From Planctomycetales bacterium (GTDB lineage Bacteria > Planctomycetota > Phycisphaerae > SM23-33), in the NCBI GenBank assembly GCA_030612725.1, contig JAUWNJ010000001.1:62001-126000 (forward strand): DNA of 64,000 bases. Direction: 5' to 3'. Below are positions 1-7,716 of this stretch, in pieces. How positions within the stretch are numbered: the stretch's first letter is position 1; the number at the start of each line of letters is the position of its first letter. Made by a program: the position numbers and the translations under genes. The notes below the pieces were generated by a model. It had not been told where the DNA came from. It saw only the letters and a program-made list of their open reading frames with translations, and did no database searches.

Positions 1-2
1 TT

Positions 3-1124
3 CTTCTAATCACAGGCTCGAAAAAACCGAATTTCTCCGATGAGGCGCTCGGGAAACTCCGCAAATTCACCTACCAGGGCGGGATGATCCTTTCAGTGGC
101 GGAGTATTCAGACAAAAATTCCGCCTTCGACGAAGGAATGAGGGAGTATTATTCGAAAATCTTCCCCCGTTACAAAATGGTGAAACTACCGCCGGACCAC
201 CCCATCCACAACGCCCATTTCAAACCCAAACAGAAGGTGGAACTGGAAGGCATCTCAAACGGCGTCCGCCTCCTGGCGGTGCACACTACCGAAGACCTGC
301 ACCTTCCATGGCAGAAGAACGAATACGCCGATGAAAATAAAATATACGCATTCCAGGCCGCTGCAAATCTATTCTTCTTCGCCACCGACCACGGCTCGCT
401 GCGCAATCGCGGAACAACCCATTGGCCTAAAGAAACCCCCTTCAAATCAATGCGGACAATCAACGTCGCGCGAATTAAATACAACGGGAACTGGGACCCC
501 GAACCATTGGCATGGGAGCGGTTCAGGCTACTGATGGGCGGAAAATGGCACATGAAACTTACAGTCAGGACCGTAACGCCCGAACAACTCCAGGCCTCTG
601 AATATCCGGTCGCCGTTATGACCGGTACGACGGAGATAATGTTCACCGATGTTCAGAAGCGGGCGTTGAAGGCGTACATTGCCGCCGGCGGGACGGTGAT
701 TATGGATGCTGCGGGCGGGTCGAAAATCTTTGCCGGAAGCGCCACCGACCTGGCCTCCGAACTGACCGGCGAATTATCCGGCGGAGACGGAAGGCTCTGT
801 CGTCTGCCGATGTTCTCTCCGGTGTATCAGATAAAAGGACTGAAGATAACGTCTGTGCGTTACCGACGGGCAGCCAAATCGAGAATTTCCTCACTCACAC
901 ATCCCCGCATCCAGGTGGCAATCATAAAGGGTAGGCCTGCGGTATTCGTCAGCGCCGACGATCTGACAGCAGGACTCGTGGGCGTTCCGTGCTTCACGTG
1001 CATTGGATATACGCCGAGGACATCGGTGGAACTGATGCGAAACATGGTCCTCTACGCCGCCGGTCTAAGGAAATACCCCGCGCCGGCCCCAATTTCCCGA
1101 CCAACAACGCAACCAGCGTCGTAA
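3..1124 (+). CDS. DUF4159-family protein, 5'-truncated by window edge
   Basis: The reading frame is open from the first bases of the window, so the real start lies upstream; an internal ATG at 84 is unlikely to be the start because the frame before it (LLITGSKKPNFSDEALGKL) reads as protein. The visible part matches the DUF4159 pattern: a GG-x-L segment, a conserved DHPI-x-x-x-HF stretch, then a G-x-x-LLAVHTTEDL strand and a tryptophan. DUF4159 domains resemble glutamine-amidotransferase folds and in planctomycetes usually sit with MoxR, DUF58 and BatA genes as envelope-associated proteins of unknown role. The C-terminus ends in a Thr-Pro rich tail (RPTTQPAS) shared with several secreted proteins in this window. 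Family call fairly sure, function unknown. Confidence 0.75.
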   Translation, partial: LLITGSKKPNFSDEALGKLRKFTYQGGMILSVAEYSDKNSAFDEGMREYYSKIFPRYKMVKLPPDHPIHNAHFKPKQKVELEGISNGVRLLAVHTTEDLHLPWQKNEYADENKIYAFQAAANLFFFATDHGSLRNRGTTHWPKETPFKSMRTINVARIKYNGNWDPEPLAWERFRLLMGGKWHMKLTVRTVTPEQLQASEYPVAVMTGTTEIMFTDVQKRALKAYIAAGGTVIMDAAGGSKIFAGSATDLASELTGELSGGDGRLCRLPMFSPVYQIKGLKITSVRYRRAAKSRISSLTHPRIQVAIIKGRPAVFVSADDLTAGLVGVPCFTCIGYTPRTSVELMRNMVLYAAGLRKYPAPAPISRPTTQPAS

Positions 1125-1224
1125 CCAAAGCCGACGGATAGCAATCCGTCGGTATATTTCCCCATATTTCCAGAAACCGACGGATAGCTACCTGCCTGCC
1201 GGTAGGCAAGTCCGTCGGCTTTGG
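1125..1224. repeat. Nested hairpins built from four CCGACGGA/TCCGTCGG words
   Basis: Immediately after the DUF4159 stop, a perfect 14-bp inverted repeat (CCAAAGCCGACGGA at 1125-1138, its complement at 1211-1224) encloses two further copies of the 8-bp core at 1145-1152 and 1177-1184. The four cores can pair as one long stem or as two short hairpins (1131-1152 and 1177-1218). There is no U-run after it, so it is not a clear intrinsic terminator; it may protect the mRNA 3' end. Confidence 0.6.
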
Positions 1225-1241
1225 ATTATGCCTTGATCGCG

Positions 1242-1388
1242 CTGTGTTCGCATCTGCGCGCGCAAAGACGAACGTAAAAATCAGGGGAACGAAAAATTCC
1301 AAAAAAACTTTTCCCAAGGCCGCCAAGGACTTATGGAGTCGCTATCCGTTTTGTGTTCGCGTTTGCGCGCGCAAACACGAACGCAAAA
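1242..1388. repeat. Two copies of a near-palindrome centred on TGCGCGCGCA
   Basis: The second copy (1349-1388) is a 40-base near-palindrome centred on TTTGCGCGCGCAAA. The first (about 1242-1280) is a diverged version of the same sequence. The central alternating GC could act as a protein site or a very stable hairpin. No coding sequence overlaps it. Confidence 0.6.
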
Positions 1389-1413
1389 GTTAATACGGAG
1401 AGAATAGAGACCA

Positions 1414-1548
1414 GGGACTAGGGACTAGGGACTTGGGACTAGGGAAAAAGAAACAGATGAACCAATCAACCAGTCAACCAGTCAACGGATTAACCGAAAG
1501 ACCGGAATACCGAGGAATCCGCAATCCACAATTCTCAATCCGCAATGG
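1414..1548. repeat. Short tandem arrays, 7- and 8-base periods
   Basis: Three arrays follow each other: about four units of GGGACTA (1414-1441), about three units of AACCAGTC with an 8-base period (about 1459-1487), and five units of a GCAATCC-like heptamer (1514-1548). An open frame that runs through them is an artefact of the repeats. Confidence 0.7.
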
Positions 1549-1660
1549 TGCTCTGGGCCGTTTAGGCAAGATAGGCAATGGTGGATTTTTTAAAATGAGC
1601 GAAAAAACGACTCCGAAAATCGTAACTGCCTGCACGCCAAGGATTTGTGAATTTTGGAAA

Positions 1661-1768
1661 CTTTCCCAATTGTTCCCAATCGTTCCCAATCGTTCCCAAT
1701 TGTTCCCAATCGTTCCCAATCGTTCCCAATCGTTCCGAATTGTTCCGAATTGTTCCGTTTCGTTCCCC
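1661..1768. repeat. Decamer tandem array, consensus CGTTCCCAAT
   Basis: Eleven consecutive 10-base blocks (1661-1670, 1671-1680 and so on) follow CGTTCCCAAT or TGTTCCCAAT, drifting to TTCCGAAT and TTCCGTTT in the last ones. The 10-base period is close to one DNA helical turn. The array lies in a 0.9-kb stretch without genes between the DUF4159 gene and the flavodoxin gene. Confidence 0.85.
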
Positions 1769-1889
1769 AGGGAGGTCTTACGGGCCACTTCGGGCTCCCG
1801 AGGTATATCGGGATTCGTAGGGTGGTCGTCAGAATTCCATCGGAAGGACAACGGGCTTCTTTATCTTGACTGCCGGGTTGGCGCCTTAC

Positions 1890-1946
1890 GAGCTGCGACC
1901 GTAAGGGAGCGGTCGGACCAATGCGAAAATCTTAATGACCGCTCCC
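1890..1946. repeat. Hairpin with GGGAGCGGTC / GACCGCTCCC arms
   Basis: A 10-bp perfect inverted repeat (1905-1914 and 1937-1946) is preceded by GCGACCGTAAGGGAGCGG, which resembles the larger inverted repeat at 6839-6932. It lies downstream of the flavodoxin gene on the minus strand. No U-run follows, so it is a dispersed hairpin rather than a clear terminator. The rest of 1770-2016 shows nothing recognisable. Confidence 0.5.
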
Positions 1947-2016
1947 CCCCACGGGGCAGGTTTGCAGTCGTGGCCCGTTTATCTCGCACTGGTGCATTAA
2001 CTTATCGTATGCGGTA

Positions 2017-2496
2017 TTACTCGCACGCTTCCCGGATTTCGTCGGCCCACTGGCGGAGTTGTTCGTCCAAGACGGGGTCGTCGGGTTTTGGCTTTTTCAT
2101 CGCGAGCGTAGCAGCCAGCCCGTCGGGGACGATTTTCGCCGTCTTTGCGAACAAACCCTTACCCCCGCCGCCGTCGTGCGTGCAAAACGCGCAGACCTTC
2201 TTGCCGGCAAGGTCATATCTGGACAGGAACGCCCTGACCGCCGGCGGGGGACGGTTCGCCCAGACCGGCATACCGATAATCACCGCTTTTCGCGGTTCGA
2301 CGGAGTGCTCGCTGGTAAGTTCGGCGGGTTTGGCTATCAGGCTGTCCTTGCCGGCGATAAGCCAACCCATTCGTCCCGATCGGTCCTTGGCTTCGCGGAT
2401 TTCCTCGATGTCGGCGTCCAGAATGGCGGCAAGTTTTTGGCCTACCATTCGCGTCTTGCCCGTTCGGGAATAATACACGATGAGAATGTCGCTCAT
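2017..2496 (-). CDS. Flavodoxin-like protein
   Basis: A 159-residue single-domain flavodoxin. The FMN phosphate-binding loop is YYSRTGKT at residues 8-15, right after the first strand, in the standard S/T-x-T-G-x-T form. A later GMPVWANRPPPAVRAFL segment matches the loop contacting the isoalloxazine ring. The start is supported by an AAAGGAG site about 7 bases upstream. It would be a cytoplasmic one- or two-electron carrier, or an NAD(P)H-quinone type reductase partner; no redox partner is adjacent. It stands alone, divergent from the glycosyltransferase gene across a repeat region. Flavodoxin fold is sure, specific role is not. Confidence 0.85.
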   Translation of the reverse strand: MSDILIVYYSRTGKTRMVGQKLAAILDADIEEIREAKDRSGRMGWLIAGKDSLIAKPAELTSEHSVEPRKAVIIGMPVWANRPPPAVRAFLSRYDLAGKKVCAFCTHDGGGGKGLFAKTAKIVPDGLAATLAMKKPKPDDPVLDEQLRQWADEIREACE

Positions 2497-2532
2497 GATC
2501 AGTCTCCTTTGCGTGATTAGCCAATCTATTTT

Positions 2533-2663
2533 ACCACAGAGGACACAGAGGTATCAGAGATTTTAGAAGAAGAAACAAAATTTACCGCAGAGAACACAGA
2601 GGCCGCAGAGAAAAAAGATCTTTTGTTTTTTCACCTCTGCGATCTTTGCGTTCTCTGCGGTTT
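2533..2663. repeat. 9-base-period CAGAG array forming an inverted repeat
   Basis: Units of the type CGCAGAGAA / CACAGAGGC repeat every 9 bases on the left (from 2533, and 2585-2611), and complementary units (CTCTGCGAT, CTTTGCGTT, CTCTGCGG) follow at about 2634-2660. Together they make an imperfect stem between the divergent flavodoxin and glycosyltransferase genes. A half copy is at 14551-14579. Confidence 0.7.
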
Positions 2664-2685
2664 AAAATGTTGCGAGGAAATTTTC

Positions 2686-2715
2686 TTGACCTTCCTTGCC
2701 GTTAGCCTCTAGAAT
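2686..2715 (+). promoter_or_regulatory. Sigma-70-type promoter for the GT2 gene
   Basis: TTGACC at 2686-2691 and TAGAAT at 2710-2715 are separated by 18 bases, giving a predicted start about 25 bases before the ATG at 2746. It lies just beyond the 9-base-period inverted repeat. Confidence 0.6.
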
Positions 2716-2745
2716 AGGAGTAAATCACGGGGATAAAGGTCTATT

Positions 2746-4302
2746 ATGAACTGGGCAGAACTGGGACAGAAAATTCTCATAGCGGTCTATACCTTTGCAT
2801 TGGTGATGGTGTGCATCTACGGTTTCCACCGCTACGTGTTGGTGTACCTGTACTATCGCCACCGCCGAAAGGCCCCTCGCGCGCCGGGCAAGTTCGAGGA
2901 ACTCCCGCGAATTACCGTCCAACTGCCGATGTACAACGAGCAATACGTAGCCGAACGCATCATTGAGCAAACCTGCCGGATAGATTACCCGCGCGATAAG
3001 TTCCAGATACAGGTTCTCGACGACAGCACGGACGATACGGTCGAAATTGCCGCTGCTGCTGTGGAGCGGGCACGGGCACAGGGATTCGATATTGAATTCA
3101 TCCACCGCGACAATCGCGTCGGATACAAGGCTGGGGCTTTGGAGAACGGCCTGAAGACCGCGACGGGCGAATTCGTCGCCATTTTCGACGCCGATTTTGT
3201 TCCGGGCGCTCACATTATCAAGGACGCCATCCAGTATTTCACCGACGAGAAGGTTTGTGCGGTCCAGACCCGCTGGGAGCACATCAATCGCACCGATTCG
3301 CTTCTGACGCAATCCCAGGCGATATATCTCGACGGGCACTTCGTTATCGAGCACGTCGCCCGCAACCGAAGCGGCAGATTCATGTGCTTCAACGGAACGG
3401 CTGGGATGTGGCGGAAAATCGCCATCGCCGATTCGGGCGGCTGGCAGCACGATACGCTTACCGAAGATATGGACCTGTCGTACCGCGCCCAACTCAAAGG
3501 GTGGAAATTCGTGTTCCTTCCCGAACTGACCACGCCGGCGGAACTTCCGCCGGAGATGAACGCCTTCAAGGCCCAGCAATTCCGCTGGACCAAGGGCGGT
3601 GCGCAGACGGCAATGAAGATGCTGCCTAAGGTCCTGCTGTCTAAGGCTCCGCTGAAGGCGAAGGTCGAGGCGTTCTTCCAGTTGACCTGTTTTTCGGTGC
3701 ATTTTTACGTGCTGATTTTGGTAACGCTGCTGTTCCCAGCCATGTGCATCCGGGCGCTTCCGATGGAAGAGGGTTCGACGACGCGGGCGATTTTCGACCT
3801 GGCGGTTTTCACACTGGCGACGGTATCGGCCAGCGTGTTTTACATTTCCAGCCAATATGAATTGTTCCGCGACTGGCGGAGCGTGCTGAAATTTCTACCG
3901 TTCCTTATGGCATTGGGGATTGGGATTTGCCTGTCGAACACCAAGGCGCTTCTGGAGGCCATCTTCGGAAAGCAGAGCGAATTTGTCCGCACGCCCAAGT
4001 ACGGCGCGGGAACGGACAAGTACCATATGCACAAAGAGGCCGCCGAATCCGCCAGGAAAACCAAGCACCATATCCTGCCATACGTGGAGATGGGATACGG
4101 TATCTACATGTCGGTCTGTGCAGCCATTAGTCTGATGAGCATTCGCTCGGCAATGGCGGCCCCGTTTATGATACTCTTCGCCGTCGGGTTCTTTTACGTT
4201 TCGATCCTGAGTTTGCAGGGACATCGGGCAAAAGCGCCCCAACTTACCCCTGTGGTGGAAATGCGAAATCCGAAATGCGAAATCCGAAACAAATTCGAAT
4301 AA
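2746..4302 (+). CDS. Membrane GT2 glycosyltransferase (cellulose synthase/CslA-like)
   Basis: A 518-residue processive-type family 2 glycosyltransferase. One N-terminal membrane helix (residues about 8-36) precedes the GT-A domain with the full D,D,D,QxxRW set: LDDS near 92, DAD at 148-150, TED at 239-241 and QQFRW at 277-281. Four or five membrane helices follow (about 310-480). It should build a beta-linked polysaccharide at the inner membrane from a nucleotide sugar and may extrude it; the CslA/glucomannan synthase branch is the closest I recall, but the product cannot be told. No PilZ domain or partner subunit is visible. The last 13 or so codons (MRNPKCEIRNKFE) are translated from the repeat element at 4258-4408, so the natural C-terminus has been replaced or extended. 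Confidence 0.88.
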   Translation: MNWAELGQKILIAVYTFALVMVCIYGFHRYVLVYLYYRHRRKAPRAPGKFEELPRITVQLPMYNEQYVAERIIEQTCRIDYPRDKFQIQVLDDSTDDTVEIAAAAVERARAQGFDIEFIHRDNRVGYKAGALENGLKTATGEFVAIFDADFVPGAHIIKDAIQYFTDEKVCAVQTRWEHINRTDSLLTQSQAIYLDGHFVIEHVARNRSGRFMCFNGTAGMWRKIAIADSGGWQHDTLTEDMDLSYRAQLKGWKFVFLPELTTPAELPPEMNAFKAQQFRWTKGGAQTAMKMLPKVLLSKAPLKAKVEAFFQLTCFSVHFYVLILVTLLFPAMCIRALPMEEGSTTRAIFDLAVFTLATVSASVFYISSQYELFRDWRSVLKFLPFLMALGIGICLSNTKALLEAIFGKQSEFVRTPKYGAGTDKYHMHKEAAESARKTKHHILPYVEMGYGIYMSVCAAISLMSIRSAMAAPFMILFAVGFFYVSILSLQGHRAKAPQLTPVVEMRNPKCEIRNKFE

Positions 4303-4408
4303 CCGAAATCCGAAATCCGAAACAAATTCGGTTCTGTTGCTTCGTTTTGGTCATTTGAAAATTCGGGTTTAGGATTTGTTTCGTATTTCGAGATTCGTAT
4401 TTTGGATT
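4258..4408. repeat. MITE-like heptamer inverted-repeat element, copy 1
   Basis: The left arm is a run of GAAATCC/GAAATGC heptamers followed by GAAACAAATTCG. After a spacer containing GGTCATTT, the right arm carries the complement (TTTCGTATTTCGAGATTCG, ending in GGATTT). The element fills the space between two convergent genes: its left arm encodes the C-terminus of the glycosyltransferase and its right arm ends at the stop of the WD40 gene. Copies 2 and 3 are at 24459-24617 and 62630-62776. Confidence 0.8.
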
Positions 4409-6772
4409 TTACTTCTTGAACCTCTCGACATGATATTCCCATCCTGCCGGCGGGCGGGGGAGGGTAAATATCTTTTTGTCGAAACTCTTCGGCGTTTTGG
4501 TGTCCTTGAAGATTACGGTCGTTTGGTTTTCCGAGCGGTCTTCTGCGACGATCTTCACCGGCAGCGACGTCTTGCGGCTGATCCACATCTCAAGCCAGAC
4601 GACCGAGAAATCCTTGCGATACCGCCGGCGGGTGGTGAGTTTTATGTAATCGGTGTCCTTCGGGGCCGTTTTCTTTGCTGGCCGCGTTGTAGCGCGAAAA
4701 TGCTTGATAACGGTGTCAGCCTTCTGTCCGAATGGCACGGGGAACGGGCCTTTGCCTAGTTGCAGCGGGTTGACCTTTTCTCCGGGCCTGGCGACCTGGT
4801 ATCGGCTCATCTGCTTTATCCGTTCCTTGCGAACGGTCAGCCAGGCCCCGTCGAATGCGTAATCCACCACATCCTTGATTCTCGGGCCTGTGCCCTGGCG
4901 GAGCGTGTCGAAATGGATGCGAAACTTCGCCGGCGCCTTTTCCCCCGGCCCCTGGTAATAAACCTTTCCGGCGCGTTCTTCGGAGTCGCCGGTCTGGAGC
5001 ATATCGACCTTGAAGTCGATATCGGCTGTGATATTGGGATATTTCTCCCCGGCGGCCTCAAGCCGCTTAAGTATCGCCATCACAGCCGGGTCAACGGCAG
5101 GGGCCGAAGTTGTTGTCGGCTGTGTGGTGGGTTGGGTTGTGCGGTTTTTGACTTTATTGCTCTTCAGTATCTTCAGGACGGCTTGTTCAACCTTTCGACA
5201 CTCTGTCTCGTCTGCCTTGTCGTAAAAGGCGTACCACTGCATGGGTAAATACAGGAACATGCTGCACTTATCGTTCAGGATGTCGGGAATGGGGTGCAGG
5301 GCATCAGTGAGCTCGGCAGGAGGAGCGAGCGGTTTCCTGGGGCCCTTGCTCGCGGGTACCGGATGCTTACGGTAGTACTTTTCCGACGTTTTTTTATTCT
5401 CCAGTACGAGCCTTGCTACTTCGGCCTTGCTCATCGGGGGAGCAAAGCGAATTTTGATGGAATAGACCCTCGAACTGACAAACCCCTTTGCCTTAAGGTG
5501 GGCTTTTTCTTCAGCCTTGTTCATCGGGCGAAGACCATCCCGAAAGTCGTGGAGCATACAAGGTTCTGCGCGATGGTCTATCTCTACGGGTTTCTTTCGG
5601 CTGACCATAACGGTGTCTTTTTCAGTCTCGACGGACCACCCCTTCGGCAAAGCCATCTTGATACGTCGGACATATTCCTGAACGACCGGCTTCGTGGTGG
5701 GTTTGGTTGTCGTCTCGGCGGGGAGGCGCCAAAGGCGTACCGTCCCGTCCCAGCTTCCAGACAGGGCGTACCGGCCATCCGGACTAAAGGCTACGCTCAT
5801 GACCCAGCCGTTATGTCCTTCAAACCGGTGCAATTCTTTGTCCGTTGCGACGTTCCAAAGCCGAACGGTCTTGTCGTAACTGCCGGACAGGGCGCGTCGG
5901 CCGTCCGGCGAAAAGGCAACGCCTGAGACGCGTGCCGTATGTCCCTCAAAGCGTCGCAGTTCCTTGCCCGTCGAGACGTCCCACAGGCGTAGTGTCTTAT
6001 CCCAACTGCCGGACAGGGCCTGACGACCATCCGGCGAAAAGGCTACACTCGTGACTTTATCAGTGTGCCCTCTGAACTGGCGTAGTTCCTTGCCCGTCTT
6101 GATATCCCACAGTCGAACCGTTTGATCGCCACTCCCCGAAAGGATACGGCGCCCGTCGGCGGAAAACGCGACGCTGGAAATGTCTGATGTATGTCCATCG
6201 AAACGGCGCAACTCCTTGCCGGTCTTCACCTCCCACAAACGTATCTTTTTCCCAACGTTTCCTCTACCGCTGCTCCCAGAGCCTACGTAACGACCGTCTG
6301 GGGAGAAAGCCACACACGAGACGTTGAACTCATGTCCCTTGAAACGCCGCAACTCCCGTCCCGTCTCCAGGTTCCACAGCTTCACGGTATCGTTGCCGTT
6401 ACCGACGTTGACTTGGCAAGAAGCTACGAGGCGCCCGTTGGGGGAAACGGCAATCCTCAGTTCATGCTCGCCGAAACGCCTGACTTCCTTGCCCGTCTTT
6501 ATGTCCCACAAATAGATGTACTTCCCGCTCCCCGCTATCGCCCGGTCGCCCCCCGGCAGGAAAGCGACAGTGTAGAACCCCTCCCCGGCAAAGCGACGAA
6601 CCTCGCCAACCTTCTCCGTTGCGGGTTCCCCACCGGAAACGACGGGTGCGTTAGATGCTTCGGAGGGTTGTTGCCCCTTTGCCGCCTGCGTGGCGGGTTG
6701 GGTTGTTGGTTCTGCCCGGAGGCAGGAGGTCATAAGCAGCGACAGTGCGATTATTGGGATGCGATGTTTCAT
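4409..6772 (-). CDS. Lipoprotein with 7-blade WD40 propeller fused to a LolA-like domain
   Basis: A 787-residue exported protein. The N-terminus is a lipoprotein-type signal (MTSC, Cys17) followed by a TTQPATQ linker. Seven WD40 repeats follow (about residues 55-345), each with a GH-x-x-x-V-x-x-VAFSPDG core and an LWD-type end, enough for one closed propeller; the first two blades are the most degenerate. After a TTTKPTTKP linker comes a poorly characterised middle region (about 350-560), then a second Thr-Pro linker, then about 210 residues that look like the LolA/LppX fold (KRLEAAGEKYPNITADIDF at the start, KTSLPVKIVAED near the end). Likely sits on an outer or cytoplasmic membrane and binds a protein or lipid. 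The combination is unusual. Propeller is certain, the LolA-like call moderate. Confidence 0.82.
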   Translation of the reverse strand: MKHRIPIIALSLLMTSCLRAEPTTQPATQAAKGQQPSEASNAPVVSGGEPATEKVGEVRRFAGEGFYTVAFLPGGDRAIAGSGKYIYLWDIKTGKEVRRFGEHELRIAVSPNGRLVASCQVNVGNGNDTVKLWNLETGRELRRFKGHEFNVSCVAFSPDGRYVGSGSSGRGNVGKKIRLWEVKTGKELRRFDGHTSDISSVAFSADGRRILSGSGDQTVRLWDIKTGKELRQFRGHTDKVTSVAFSPDGRQALSGSWDKTLRLWDVSTGKELRRFEGHTARVSGVAFSPDGRRALSGSYDKTVRLWNVATDKELHRFEGHNGWVMSVAFSPDGRYALSGSWDGTVRLWRLPAETTTKPTTKPVVQEYVRRIKMALPKGWSVETEKDTVMVSRKKPVEIDHRAEPCMLHDFRDGLRPMNKAEEKAHLKAKGFVSSRVYSIKIRFAPPMSKAEVARLVLENKKTSEKYYRKHPVPASKGPRKPLAPPAELTDALHPIPDILNDKCSMFLYLPMQWYAFYDKADETECRKVEQAVLKILKSNKVKNRTTQPTTQPTTTSAPAVDPAVMAILKRLEAAGEKYPNITADIDFKVDMLQTGDSEERAGKVYYQGPGEKAPAKFRIHFDTLRQGTGPRIKDVVDYAFDGAWLTVRKERIKQMSRYQVARPGEKVNPLQLGKGPFPVPFGQKADTVIKHFRATTRPAKKTAPKDTDYIKLTTRRRYRKDFSVVWLEMWISRKTSLPVKIVAEDRSENQTTVIFKDTKTPKSFDKKIFTLPRPPAGWEYHVERFKK

Positions 6773-6838
6773 TTGGAAAGCCTTTCTGATTATGTGTTAC
6801 CGCATGGTGTCAATAGTACAACAGAACCGAACGGCTCG

Positions 6839-6932
6839 CTAGCCGCGACCGGTAGGGAGCGGGGTTTTTTCAGGGAGCGGGTTTCTTTACCGACGGGCGT
6901 TAAAAAGCCCGCTCCCTACCGGTCGCGGCTAG
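6839..6932. repeat. 25-bp perfect inverted repeat (GCGACCGGTAGGGAGCGGG type)
   Basis: The arms at 6839-6863 and 6908-6932 are perfect complements, enclosing 44 bases that contain a further GGGAGCGGG word and its CCCGCTCCC partner. It is in the upstream region of the WD40 gene and downstream of the VTT gene, both on the minus strand. The arms share the GGGAGCGG core with the hairpin at 1890-1946, so this is a dispersed family. Confidence 0.8.
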
Positions 6933-6972
6933 TTTATCTCCCGTAAGCGCATTAGATTTTTGCTCCGACGTA

Positions 6973-7716
6973 TTAGACGCCTCTGCGGGTGAAAAGTTTC
7001 CCGCCAACCTTGACTCCCGCAAGGATTATCGCTACGGCTAACAACGCTACGGCGATTAACCAGCCCTGATCGCCCATAACGAACGTAACGGCCGCGATTA
7101 CGGCGTAGCGGATCCATCGCCCGATGAAATTGGCGGCAGCGAACGGGCGGAGCGGATAACGGTAAGTCGCTGCCAGCATACGAATTACGTCAATCGGAAT
7201 CGGCAGGATGTTGAATATCACCAGCAGGGCGAAAGGCCTTCGGCTGAACCATTGTGCGGCGCGGTCGTAGAATTTCGTCCCACGAACTCGCGCGACGTGC
7301 TTGTGGCGTAAAACCAGCGTAAAGAGGTGGAAATCGTGCAGGTTGGCGGCGGTCGAGGCGACCGCCCCTACGCTCGCCACAAGCAGCGTCGTGATAATCA
7401 GGCTGTCGGAGAGTCCCACCTGTCGCGTGGCGAGGATCGAGACGATCCAGCCTGTCGGCAGGGGGAAGAAGGTGCAGGCAAGCGAGATGTAGATTGCGAA
7501 GATGAGCAGTTTCAGCGCCGGCCCCGCTGCTGACGTTGTACCGCGCGGGTCGGCGAAGAATTCCCGCCAGGAGACGCCGAGCCTGTCCAGCATTACCGAT
7601 GCAGGGATAACCAGCGCCAGCAGCCAGGCGATATACACAGCCAGCCAACGCTTCACACTCAGCCCGTCGCCGTTATCGACTGGCGGTTCAGGGATTTTCG
7701 TTGGTGATTTTTCCAT
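6973..7716 (-). CDS. VTT/DedA-type membrane protein
   Basis: A 247-residue protein with about five membrane helices. The conserved VTT (SNARE-associated/TVP38-DedA) core is recognisable: a re-entrant FFPLPTGWIVS segment in the first half and a FNILPIPIDVIRMLAA loop followed by a G-R-W-x-R-Y motif in the second half. VTT proteins are lipid scramblases or transporters; undecaprenyl phosphate or phospholipid flipping is possible. The start overlaps the end of the upstream ABC ATPase gene by 29 bases on the same strand, which suggests co-translation with the exporter pair. Family call good, substrate unknown. Confidence 0.75.
   Translation of the reverse strand: MEKSPTKIPEPPVDNGDGLSVKRWLAVYIAWLLALVIPASVMLDRLGVSWREFFADPRGTTSAAGPALKLLIFAIYISLACTFFPLPTGWIVSILATRQVGLSDSLIITTLLVASVGAVASTAANLHDFHLFTLVLRHKHVARVRGTKFYDRAAQWFSRRPFALLVIFNILPIPIDVIRMLAATYRYPLRPFAAANFIGRWIRYAVIAAVTFVMGDQGWLIAVALLAVAIILAGVKVGGKLFTRRGV

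Noticed and set aside
1661-1768. CRISPR array
   Set aside because: Ten-base units without spacers and no cas genes; a simple tandem array.
1433-2473. Long plus-strand open frame of 346 codons
   Set aside because: It translates tandem arrays (LFPIVPNRSQ repeats) and then the antisense of the flavodoxin gene; no family pattern or ribosome site.
2725-3855. Minus-strand open frame of 376 codons
   Set aside because: Antisense to the GT2 glycosyltransferase, which has all catalytic motifs.
7688-7716. Frameshift joining the ABC ATPase and the VTT protein
   Set aside because: Both proteins are complete at this boundary; the 29-base overlap is compatible with a normal overlapping operon.
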